Of a stretch of 64,000 bases of DNA, positions 14,401 through 26,100 are shown one piece after another. Each line of letters opens with the position of its first letter. Positions within the stretch are counted from its first letter, which is position 1. The stretch lies in the NCBI GenBank assembly GCA_027574665.1, contig CM050654.1:10162142-10226141 (forward strand). Reading direction: 5' to 3'. This DNA is from Rhynochetos jubatus. Lineage: Eukaryota; Chordata; Aves; Eurypygiformes; Rhynochetidae. The notes beneath the pieces were generated by a model. It did no database searches. It saw nothing but the letters and a program-made list of their open reading frames with translations, and was not told where the DNA came from. The position numbers and the translations under genes were made by a program.

Positions 14401-15824
14401 AAGCCAAAACAATAAAAATGCAAGTGGAGGCATCACAAGCTATTACAGTTTCTTCCTACTTCAAACACAACTGGTACAGCTAAATCCTCACAGATTTAAG
14501 TACTATGCCATTTACAGTATACTGGGAAATCTCAGCTAATCAACTCTGTACGTGTCAACAAGGCCTTGCACACCAGTCTTGCATATGGGCTTGTACGTTC
14601 TTCCTCTGTAAACCTGCACACACATCCTCTTTGAGCATGCAGACTGGGTCGTTCAAACAGGACCCAATATGCATAAGCAATGGAGCTGAGGGAAAGTCTC
14701 CGCTCTATGTTAAATGCAGATTTTGCACAGAGAAGCACATAAACAGAAAAAAACCTCCCACATTTTGGCTGCATTTAATCTATTGTTTGAGAGAGGTTGT
14801 GGTCTTCAACATATAAAATATGGACGTAATAGCAGTCATCACCAGCAACCAGTGTCCTGTCCTGTTTTAGATCTGTAACAGCTAACTTTGCATAAAATTG
14901 AGATCTTTGTGAACAACACAGCATTAAATGTATTTCAGTTTCATGACATTAACCACATCTACTGTTACCAGCATCAGAATGTTCCTTCTTTTTGTTTAGT
15001 TCTAGTTTTCCTTTTCAGAATGCTTTATTAGTACCAAGCTTTAATTACTTGCATATGTGTTTCCCCAGTTTTCAAGAAAAGCTTAACATCAGCATTATAC
15101 GTATCAGAATCATGTAAACGGTTTCCAAATCCTATCTTTGCTCCTACATCCTCCTCCCACAAAACAACATAAAAGCATCCCACATCTAATAAATTCACAT
15201 TTACTCAATTTCAGGAGTACCAAGCATTCATCATACTCATTGATCCAAAAACATCAAAGGGGACACTCCTTTTTCACATTATCAAGCAGTTTGAACTCAG
15301 TTTACATACCCTACCCACCTGTAGAAAACAACTCAATTATAAATAAAAGGGAGCTCAGGTATTTTGCTGTAAAATCCTTTCCAGGTCATGAGAAGAGAAA
15401 GAGCTCAATGATGAGTCCTGGCCTGCCGCTGGTCGCATGTTTACTGGCAGGTTCTGGCAGGTCTGCCCTACTCACAGTAAATTTTCCTCAAGCTGAAATC
15501 TGACACGATATCTGCACGTCAGATACTCTGTTTACATATGGGAAGGGTATTGGTTTTACTTTCTCTTTGGTATACATCCTGGTCCAGCAGAACTCTGGGT
15601 TCCTGAGCCCTCATTCCTGCTCTGGCTTCTTGCTCTCCTACTCTAGACATCTACCTTGTAACCTGGACTCCTCTTAGCTGGTCCTTTGGACCGTTACATC
15701 CTTGACTTCCTTCTGTGCCTGACCTTCACTCTTAGCAACCGTGGTGCCTTGCTCTGGGCTGCATTTCTCGTGACATGTTATACAACTTTCTATTGGTTCA
15801 CTGTTATTCTCTCAATATGGATGT
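14401..15824. other. Intronic DNA; last part pyrimidine-rich
   Basis: No gene recognised. From about 15590 to 15780 the plus strand is C/T-rich with repeated CTGCTCTGG, CTTGCTCTC and CTTGCTCTGGGC-like words, perhaps a decayed minisatellite or an unrecognised repeat. It lies outside the target duplication of the adjoining LTR, so it was there before that insertion. Confidence 0.45.
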
Positions 15825-15829
15825 AGCAT

Positions 15830-16434
15830 TGTCATGGTTTAACCCCAGCTGGCAACTGAGCACCACACAGCCGCTCACTCCCTCCCCCAAAATAGGATGA
15901 GAGAGCCAGTCAGAAGAGAAGTGAGAAAACTCGTGGATTGAGACAAATTTAAGATAAGAAAGTCAGTTTAATAGGTAAAGCAAAAGCCACACATGCAAGC
16001 AAAACAAAACAAGGAATTCATTCAACACTTCCTAAGGGCGGGGAGGTTTTACAGCCATCTCCAGGAAAGCAGGGCTTCATCACACGTAACAGTTACTTGG
16101 GAAGATAAATGCCATCACTCTGAATGTCCCCCCCCTTCTTCCTTCCTCTAGCTTTACATGCTGAGCATGACACAATGTGGTATGGAATATCCCTTCGGTC
16201 AGTTGTGGTCAGCTGTCCCAGCTGTGTCCTCTCCCGACTGCTTGTGCATCCCCAGCCTCCTTGCTGGCGGGGTGGGGTGAGGAGCAGAAAAGGCCTTGAC
16301 TCTGTGTCAGCACTGATCAGCAGCGGTGAAAACAACCCTGTGTTATCAACGCTGTTTCCAGCCCAAATCAAAACCACAGTCCCGTATCAGCTACTGTGAG
16401 AAAAATTAACTCTATCCCAGCCAAAACCAGGAGA
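15830..16434 (-). mobile_element. Solo LTR of an avian ERVL-type endogenous retrovirus, with target-site duplication
   Basis: A complete 605-bp LTR. On the plus strand it begins TGTCATGGTTTAACCCCAGC and ends in CCAAAACCAGGAGA. Avian LTRs of this type read TGTCCTGGTTTTGGCTGG at the 5' end and finish in GGTTAAACCATGACA, so this copy lies on the minus strand, with its first bases changed to TCTCCTGG. It is flanked by a perfect 5-bp direct repeat, AGCAT (15825-15829 and 16435-16439), the duplication size usual for ERVL. No internal gag or pol sequence is present, so it is a solo LTR left by recombination. A TATA-like CATGTAAAGC lies at 16160-16151. Its transcriptional orientation is the same as COL5A2. 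Confidence 0.85.
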
Positions 16435-18970
16435 AGCATATAAAAGTATTTATGTGTTTGCTGGTTTTATTCTGTAGGCACCACTGTTAGTAGTTGTCTG
16501 ATTTCTAATTAACTCTTTACACCCAAATTCAAATTTCCAGAAAAACACATGTCTCAGTCAAGGAATTTCTTGTAATTTTAGAGGAGTCAAAATACAGCAC
16601 TTAGTACTGCATTAGTCACTTAAATGAGTCTATAAATTACCCTTCAGAAACTAATTGCAGGGTTGCATATGAGTAAAGTCTGAATAGTACTTGAAGTGCA
16701 AGGCAGCCACAAAAACATACATATACAGTGCACAAAAAAACCAGCACAGGCACACATTCATCAATATACTGGGCTTGACTCAGTTGCTTAAATATAGGTC
16801 AACTAGTGATATTTTAGATGCCAAAGTGTCAAAGATCTCTAAATAAGGCTAGCAGATATAACACAGGACAAACAGGAGCACCCATGCTCTTCTGGACTTG
16901 CAGTTAAGGCAAAGGAAGACACACTACAGCTTTTCAAATGGCCCTAGATACCTAGATTAGGCAGCTGTTATATCCCAGATCCAGCATAGCACATCAGTGT
17001 GACCCTGGAGTAAACCCTACATTTGAATATTTAGCTGCACAGAATAAGTATGTTGTACTGACTGGGAAAACTGATTCAATGCTCCTGTGATTGAGTCCAT
17101 ACAGCAATTTATCTCAGTGTCCATAGTCCCAGCTTATCTAAAGTGGGTAACACCATCATTTAATTTTACATAATTGTGTTATTTAACTGCCCCAGCTTGT
17201 CAGCTCATATTTGTTTTCTGCATCCACAAAATAATAAGCCAGTGAGAATTAAACTAATTTGCCATTTATTATAAATCCACTGAACATAAAAAAGTCAGAT
17301 TAACTAAAGTGAGATAAAACCACTACAGATAGATAAATATGTGCTGTTTGCATAACCACTTTAACAGATGTGTGGCAGGAATTCATTTGTTGCTGTGTTT
17401 ACTGACCCTCATTTTATTTACAGTATTTAGCATTCTCTCTTGACTTACAGAAAATGTCTTTTCTAAGGAGTGTCAATGCCTGCCCTGCATGCAACAGGCT
17501 GTCACATGGTTTCACTAGCAGGTTCAGTCATGCTGTTGCATGTTCATCACAGTTGGCAGCAGTTTACAAGCTTCATCCTACTTTTGAATAACCTATGAAC
17601 AGGGCTGGGAGCTTTTTAATATTTGTAGAATAACTTGTGTTTTGGGTTGACTCAACTCCAGTTTCAGCTTGCACATGTCTGGCTTTGCAAAAACCTCATG
17701 TCTGAATCCAAACCGAATTATTAGGTAATCGTCGAGTTGTAGAATTATTTAGAGCCTTAAGCCATGCTTTGTCTTCTATTGTATTAGGAACATGAAAATC
17801 ATTTAGTGGGTATTTAGTTTTCATAATTAACATAAGTTATTTGCTGCAAATTTTAATGAAGGTGGAAATATTTTGCTGATACGTAGTGCCTTCAGGAGAA
17901 AGAGCAGAGTTTTTTAGCTATTTCTGAAGTAATTAACTTCAATGTAGCATCACACGTAATGGAATCAGGGACACAATTCCCAGTACCATGCCTAAAAGTT
18001 ACTAATAATACTTTTATACTTTTTTTGAAGTTTATTTTTTCCTGATTCCCTTTTTTGTTCGTTGAATGAATTCAGAGAAGACAGACTCTGCTACGTTTCA
18101 CGTATAATCTCTTCCTAAAGAGATTAGGATGTTTACACCTTTGTTTTACATAAAAATCTGTTATATGCTTATTATGTATAGATTGTAAAGTATTTCAAAT
18201 GTGTAAATATAGCTTGAACATGGTATATTTTTTGACTTATGATTAATGTTCTGCAAGAAAAATATTTGTGAAATTCATAACTGAAGATCTTTTTCCATTG
18301 TACCATGAAACAGCAATATTTTCAGATGGCATTTAATTTATATAAAATATTTTAAAGACATAATTAATTCCATCAGAGGATATTAAGTGCTTTGAAGTTT
18401 CCAAAAAAAAAAAAAACCCTAGGTTATATAATATTACTTTGTTCCTATTTTACAGTTGAGGAATGTGTAATATTTCAGAGTTGTCCCTTGTTTCTGGTTG
18501 TTCAGCTGGAAAGATTTCTTTTATTGTTGTTTTCTAATGAAATGATGTACAACTACCACTCAACCTGAAGTAAAAAGGGCAAATAAATTGCTCCTTTCAA
18601 ATTGAGGCCTAGAAGTCTCCTAATTTAGAACACTGAAATCTTTACCTCTCTGAAATAGTAGGCCTATTCATCTTGAGATACTCTGAGGACAGCTACTCAC
18701 CAAGTACATTGCTTCCTTTTTATTTTAGCTGGCCAACTAGAGGTCACTTTTCAGAAATTTGACCTTAGTCTGCACTAAGTTGGAAAGATAAAAATCACTT
18801 GAAAAAAAAAAAAAAGCTAGATTCTGTTTAACACCTAAATTGTATAAATTAATAGCTTTTATAAAACTGGAAAGCATTTTCGATATCAAACTGAAATCTA
18901 CTGCTTTACTCAGCTTATTCCTTTCTCAACAGCAATACTGACTTGGGTGTTAACATTAACATGCTAACAT

Positions 18971-19025
18971 GGGATTTGGACTCGACAATCCTTATGGGTC
19001 CCTTCCAGCTTGAGATATTCTACAG
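18971..19025 (+). mobile_element. CR1 LINE, 3' tail remnant
   Basis: GGATTTGGACTCGACAATCC followed by TTATGGGTCCCTTCCAGCTT and GAGATATTCTAC matches the last 50 or so bases of a CR1 3' UTR, up to the start of the ATTCTATG tail. No other part of the element is recognisable upstream. Confidence 0.75.
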
Positions 19026-19281
19026 TTATTTCAACATTGCTTGCCTAATAATATATTGTGAGGTCTGTTCTAGGAAAAGAAATTTGTTCCTAGAATTTGA
19101 CAAGGTTTATACTGTATTTAATCTACCTCTCTGGCCATGTCTTAAAAAAAAAAAAACCAGAGGGAACTGGGCTTGCTTTGCTCTGATTTTGAAATAAGAT
19201 GCATCTACCTGAGATAGCAAGCTCAACAGAGCCCCCTCCTATATGCCTCAGAAAAGTACTACTGTTACGCAGGACATGTAC

Positions 19282-19293
19282 TGTCATATGACA
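19282..19293. repeat. Perfect 12-bp palindrome TGTCATATGACA
   Basis: A self-complementary 12-mer flanked by GTAC and TAC, which extend the symmetry with one bulge. GTCATAT recurs 15 bases downstream. Function unknown. Confidence 0.8.
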
Positions 19294-20745
19294 TACACGT
19301 CATATTTTGTCACACTCAACTGAGGTTGAACCTGCCAAAAGACAACAGCTTAGCAGATGTACTACTTCAGTCTGATTTCTGCTCATGGACTAGCGATGCC
19401 CTTATCAAGTCCAAAGAAAAATGTCCAGTCCCCACGGCTTTTGTACCTTGTCTTTTCTTCAAAGCAGTTCTTATCCAAGGACATTTCATCCTTTGGTGTG
19501 TTTGCTTCAGTTGAAAAAAAATGGCTTCTTGCTGCCTCAAAGCTACTTAGTTTTAGTCTAGGTGGAAAGCACGCTTTTCATACTTTTTCATACACATTAT
19601 CCACAGGTCGTTTTTAAATTTGCTGTGCACATTTTTTAAACAAATTTTATTCTTAAACACTATATAGTCGGTTTTGCTTATTCATTCTACTCTATAAACT
19701 TTTGTCTCGTTATCATTAGTCCCCTCCATATCATTAAGAGAAAAGTGATTTCTCCGCATTAAAGCTTTGTCAGCATAGTCACGAAAGAGAATCCAGCATT
19801 TATCTTGTCTCTCCAGCAACACAAGATAGAACCTGCGGTCTTTTCCTTTATACCATAGTGACAAACATATCTAAGTTCAGAACTCTTATGTTCTCATGCT
19901 TCTGCCACTGGAGTCAAAGAATGTTCTATTTAGCTATAACAAAAAGACAAGCAAATAAATAAAATTTTGTACATTGAATTCATTTATACAGAAAGTGAAG
20001 GTCAATTGTTTAGGGTTTTTTTTGAAAGGGACTTTTGACACCATTACACACACAATAGAAATACTCATTAATACACTGAAACAGTCCCATCTCCTCAGGT
20101 AAGTGTGTGATAGCTGGTCCACTAGGAAAGGAAAAGCAGCAGCACAATATATGAAAAGGCAGTTATGGAAACTGATGTGAATCCAAGCTATTATGAAATA
20201 GGTCTTCTCAGCTTCAACATACCAACTATATGAGACTGCTCTAATCCATAGCTATAAAAATAAACACCACTGACCACAAAGATTAACACCATTTCCTCCT
20301 GCCTCTCCATACTGGCTAGAAAATATTTTGATTGCACTAGTGTCCTGATCCAATGCAACTAAAGAAAATGCTTGTCAGAGTGGAATTTTAGAAAGCTGAC
20401 GTCAGTGTCATACTTTGTACTTCCATTTTCCCCAACTACTCTGGTCTTTTCAGTTATGCTTATCAACTGGGAAAAAAAGAACAAACCTGAAGAGAATTAT
20501 TGAGAGACAAGAAAAAAACATATCTCATCTCCTTATGATAATCCATTTCATTCAAAAGTAGGCCATGCCATTAATTTACCTTATTTGTGTGCATTTCCTT
20601 GGTTATTTTTCTTCTGGAACACAAGGTGTATTATTAACTAATACATAATATTAAAGAATAACTTACATTCAACCACATTGCTAAGCTTTGGGCCAATTCT
20701 AGAGAACACTACACAGCACTGAAACTGAAGACCTTAAAAACAACA

Positions 20746-20762
20746 CCCCCCCCCCCCCCCCC
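20746..20762 (+). repeat. Poly(C) tract, 17 bases
   Basis: An uninterrupted run of 17 C after CAACA. With the poly(G) tract at 3709, this is a second G:C homopolymer in otherwise AT-rich intron DNA. Confidence 0.95.
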
Positions 20763-22663
20763 AAGCCTTAATGGCAGTGCGTGCTGATTTAGAGCAAGGC
20801 TGAGAGAAAGCTATACTTCTCTTTGCCTTTTTTTTTTTTTTGTTCTCTCCCTGCTTTCCCCCCCTCCCATTTCAGTGCTGGCCCATGATCCTGCAAAGCA
20901 AGGAACCAGAAAAACAACAAATTTCTTCTCCCAGCACAGGACTTGACTCTTACCCCACTCCAATTTCATGGTTTGTGAATTCTTCAGCCCTGTGTCCGTT
21001 TTGTCACATCTACACAAATTTCAAATCAAGTCAGCAATACTGGAAACATCCATGGTAGGGCTCTAGCAAGGACACTGATCCTCCTGGCACTGGGGAACAG
21101 CAGCTTCAGAGTTTGTGGCAGAGCTGGGGGTTGTTTCTGTCACTGCCTTAAGGAATACTCAGACATGGAAATCGGTTAAGAAATTTCCCAATGGTAAAAA
21201 GCCTGATGTCTGAGTACACTTTTCTCATAAATTAAGTTAGCTGAAATGCTTCATTTTTCAAAACAAGTTAAATTCATTTTATACTATTTTTTGCCTCTTT
21301 TTTGGAAACACAGCGATTTGACGACAAGAGAAAAAATCTGTAAAGCATAAATTATTCCTACATGTTCCCATAGAAGTTGGGAAAGAAAAGAAATAACATC
21401 TCACTATGCCAACATTCACAAATGTCTTGAGTTTCTTTTTAAGTGATACACCCTAATATTCATTCATCAACATCATATTTTTTTTTATTTTTGTCCCACA
21501 TATGCACACACGGACTCCTTTATATGTGCTTTATAGTTTCGCCCACTCTATAAAGAAGTGCCACATAACAGTCAGGAAATTTCTGTACTTCCAAGAGCTT
21601 ACAAGATCTCAGAAAGTTCAAATAAATACTATTAGCTTATCCGGATGTTAATCTCATCAGCTGCTTTACTGCCTGACATAAAATATAGGGCAGAATGACA
21701 TGGTTAATTGTGGACATAAATAATTTACTTAATTTTATTCATTTTACTGGACCATAAGCTTGACATTATCCCAGTGTTTTATTTAAATAATAAAACATTC
21801 TAGTCAGGAGGAGACAAACTTTTCTCCTATGGCTACCTTTTAGGTAGCATTATTAGTAGCTTTATTATCATCATCAGAATGCATTTTATAGCAACACTTG
21901 GAGCCCTGGCAAGGATTTACCTGACTCCTGAGGGATCAGGCAAAAATATCTGGTCCTCTCTCAAAAAAGTTTAGTGGTGTCAGTGGAAATACTAAGTAAC
22001 CTGCTACAGACTGGGAATTAATACACAGACACCTGCCTGTTTCATTGACCACAGTCTTTATCTCAGACACACGCTTCATAGTGCTCTACACCCAGTGGTT
22101 TTCAAGCGTAACATTAAACGGTATCTGAAATAGCATCAACTGACCACCCATTTGAGGTCAAAGCTGGGCCCAGCTTCTCACCCAGAAGGGGAGAAAAGGT
22201 CTCTTTCATATTCTCCAATTAGGACATAAAGAACTGTGAAACTGCTCAGTAACAATATTCCCAACAACTGACTGGGGCCCTAATCCAAGCCTTAATTCAG
22301 ACATTTCAGGCTATTCTGGATGAGGGCCCAAAAGTAGCAAACAATTAATTGCTCCATTTTTATTTGTTGTTTTTCCAAGTGTGTGCATGATGGGACTTTC
22401 TCCTATCCCCAAATTACAGCCTGAAGGTTAGGGAGTATTTCCGAATTTATCCATGTGCTTTATATGTAAGGTAAGCATTAGTAAGGGTAATATTATCATT
22501 GCACAACTGCTCACTATGATTAGCTTTACCTACACACATCGCAACGAACAGATCAGCATCACACTAAAAACCTGCCCATCGTTAATTCCTACATTATGAT
22601 TTTACAGACAATGAGGGGAAAAAACCCATGTGGTACACCTGGTCTCTGGATAACGTTGCAGAC

Positions 22664-22745
22664 TTTTGGCTTGTCTAAGTTATTCCACTGAAGTAATGGA
22701 ACCATTGTAATTTACACCAGATGAAGATCCGTTCCAAGATCTGCC
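22664..22745 (+). repeat. Possible old amniote interspersed repeat
   Basis: CCACTGAAGTAATGGAACCA and AATTTACACCAGATGAAGAT resemble a motif common in old amniote repeats, in which a 'CATTGAAGTCAATGG' segment is followed by 'TTTACACCAG.TGAGGATC'. The match is diverged and comes from memory, so the family is uncertain. Confidence 0.35.
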
Positions 22746-23000
22746 TCTTTCAAATAGAAATATGACAGTAATTCAAATGATCTGACTTGACAGTGCATTT
22801 TTTCATGCATTAGTTACCCGAGTGTGACATTGCAATCAAAGGAAAAATACACTGCAAAATTATTTGGTGTTGAAAAATAACCCCAAAGGATTCACTACAG
22901 GTATGACCAGTTTCACTACTGTTCAAATAAGCCTTTCAGAAAAGGGCTGGGTGGGAGTCAGCTTCAAACACAGCATCTAGAAAATCAGAAAAAAACAGTT

Positions 23001-23131
23001 TGGTGTTGGGATGTTTTTTGGGGTGGGGGGATGTTAAATTTTTGGGGGGGGGGCTTGGGGTTTTGAATTTTTTGGGTGGAGTGGGGGGTGGGAGAGTGAG
23101 GTGTTGGGTTGGGGGGGGGGGGGGGCGGGGG
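23001..23131 (+). repeat. G/T-rich low-complexity block with dense G-runs
   Basis: About 130 bases made of G-runs of 3 to 15 separated mainly by T (GGGATGTTTTTTGGGGTGGG and similar). It has strong G-quadruplex potential. The open frames through it (Gly-rich on plus, Pro-rich on minus) follow from the composition. It may be a decayed poly(G) tract, or partly an assembly artefact. Confidence 0.85.
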
Positions 23132-26100
23132 TTGCCTTTATTTTATAAAGCAGTAATGTCAGGAGACAACCCCTTTCCACAGGAAGCATCTTGTTCCAAT
23201 CTCCCTGATTAATGTCCACCAAGAGTCCCATTTTTATATCTCCATCTACCCTAGCATGTCAGTAGCCAACAATCCTCAGGTTAATCTGGTGCCAAGAATA
23301 ATGTTACTGTATTTTCTCTTAGCAAAGTCAGAACAACAGTAGTCTAGAAAGAACTAGGGAGACAGAACCAGGACTGAATGGGGTATCCCACCATGCTCTC
23401 CCCTAAATTCATAACCTACCAACCTCCCCAGTTACATCATTGTTTTATAATATCACAATTCAAATAAGGCTTTTGACAGAAGCTTATTTACTGGAAAAAT
23501 TCTATCAAGGGACAGCTGAGAATGTAAGTTTTAAACAACTTTTTCTAAGCAAACTGAGCTAATCCTAAACTATCAGTTCGATCCTGATCTCAGTAAGTTA
23601 AACGTAACCTATTCCCTTGTCTGTTGCGTAGATAAATGAAAGCAGTCCCCTCTATTAATTGGGGTTTTAATCCTAGCTATGCTGAGAGAAGGTTTTGCAC
23701 TTGAGGTCTGAGACTCAGCACACAGGGAGACGTCTGCAGTGTGCATCGATGACCTTCTGCAACCGAGTTCTGGTTTAGAAACATGCCTTTTCAGTGTCCC
23801 TGCGTGTTCAGTTCTGGGGGTTTGGTCCACATCCAAAACGCCAGGCTTGTTTAATAAGAAGATTCCAGGCAGTCCACAGCTGACCCTGGCCAGTTGCACT
23901 GGAGCTCCAGCTTGCTGACGTGGAGGAGGAATACTCTGCAGGGACTGAGTAGGTCCAGATGCTGCTTCTCCCTTTAGAAAGGAAATTATAGTCTATAGAA
24001 GGGGAGCTTGGCACAGCCAGCTTTCTAAGCTAGAAAATTTCATGATCTGTTGGAATATATTAACATGTACATTTTTAACTCCAACAGAGACATAGTTTGT
24101 TTCTGGAACAAATGTTTGATAGGGGCCGAGTTGCAGGGCCTAAGGGAATGCGAGGGGCTGGATGATTTCATTTCCCCTCAGCTAAGGCAGTTGGCAAATG
24201 CAGGCATGGTTTGCTGCTTTTTTGCTTTTATTGTTATGAATTGTGTGGATAATTGATGGCAGGTTGCCTAGAGCCTGGGATAGGCCTCCTTCATGAAAGC
24301 TGAAGTAAATAAATGGTGGCTTGCCTTCATTTCACTGCTTTTATGCTGATTTCAGAAATAACAAATACCCACTTAGCCTTTTAAGGCACCAGCCTAAAAG
24401 AACGGAGGAGGCTCATTACACGCAGCAGCAGCCTGGATATCACCCTTGGATCAGTAACTGCTCCTGGGTCTCAGCACCGACTCCAAGCATAAACTCTTCG
24501 GGTGATCTCCAATTTTCGTAAGACCATTCCCATTCTCTGAACTTAAATTACATACTGCAGAGCAGAGGAAAAAATGAATAAAACGTGAACCTTTCGAGAA
24601 CTGCATTTAAAAAAAAATAAAGAAACAAAAAGCATGTTTCAGTCCTCATTTCTGCTGCCAAAATTCTTGTGTAAATAAACCTGCTAATATCACATTCAAA
24701 TAAAGAGTTTATAATCTCAGTTATACACAAAATCTGCACAGGTATCTCTCCCTCAAACTATTTCAATGCCTACTTCATGAGAAGTATTTCCACTATGTGT
24801 CAAATATCTAAGGTCGCCAGTTCAGCACTGAGTGGTACAAGAATCAAACGCAGCTAAGTTTTACTTCACAATCAGCTTAGTTGTAAGAATAAAATTCCAC
24901 CGTCTGAAACATTCATTTGAAATTAATCACCTTGTTTACTCTCATGCTAATCTATCACGGATAACAAGAAAAATGGACATGTTTATTCAACTTTTCCAAT
25001 GTAGAAATCAACTCAGTCATAACTAGGACTGTCGATCAATCATCGGTTTTCTAATTGTTTCACAAATGGGAATTGGTATCTATTTAAGCCAATTCTCCCT
25101 TTTCCTCATCAAAGTAATTCACCTACAATGAAAAGAATTTTGGAGCAAATGGGAAATTAAGAATTAGGTAATTCCCAGTTTGAACCAGTGCTGGAAGGTG
25201 TCAACCAGAGACAGAGCTGAGGCCAGGTGGGGTGTGAGGAAGAAGCACAATGGTCACTGTTCATCTTGCTTGGAACAAGGAAAACTGTCATTTGAAATGA
25301 AGAAATTCAATGTCTTAGTCAAGTAAAAGTAAATTCCCTGCCCAAAATGTCTCTCACCCCAAGAAGGGGTCAGGCTTAGCAGTGGGGCTTTCCAGTCAAA
25401 TGCATGTCTAAATCCTGCTCCACTGCCCTAAGTAAATGTGACATTGCCAGAGTGAAGTTCCCTTCCTCATCCTACTCACTGGAGTGAAACTGCACCTTCC
25501 GAAGTCTCCTAATGCTCTGCTCTTAACTGAGGGCTAAATAACAGGCTCACAAGTGTGCCTGGAGAAGGCAGGAGATGTTCATAAATACATAGAATTTCTT
25601 GGTTGACCGAACTAAAAATATCAAAGAATAGATTTATTTTGTGCTAAAACTTCCTATAATTGGTAAATTAATATTATTGTAAAGGTATTAAAGAGTGACA
25701 TAAAGTCATTGCAATTATTCAGTAATATTGTTTCCAGCCAAATATGAAAACAGCCAACCTCACAGCAGTGCTGATACAGCTGATGTGTTTCTTTCATGGT
25801 GTAGATTTGAGGGAAGGCGCAGTGAAGGGCAAAACTAACCATACATTCCCATAAATAGCTATGCAATTTCAACTTAACTGCACTGTAAGGTCTATAAAAT
25901 CCCTCTATGAATTATATTTTCTATGCACACCTCATTGTTATGGTTGGCTGGATTTAGGTAATTATGTACAGTTTGAGGTCAACATGGAAAACAGGCCTCA
26001 TCCATTACAGGTCAGCTCTCTCCAAAAAAATACACCCTGAGGAGCCTAGTGATCAAGCACTGAGACAGAAGAGCTAACGGGTAAGGTACACAGCCTGCAA

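Noticed and set aside
16093..16399. Overlapping frames of 91-94 codons on both strands
   Set aside because: They fall inside the ERVL-type LTR, which is non-coding.
23000..23212. Gly-rich 70-codon frame
   Set aside because: Produced by the G/T low-complexity block.
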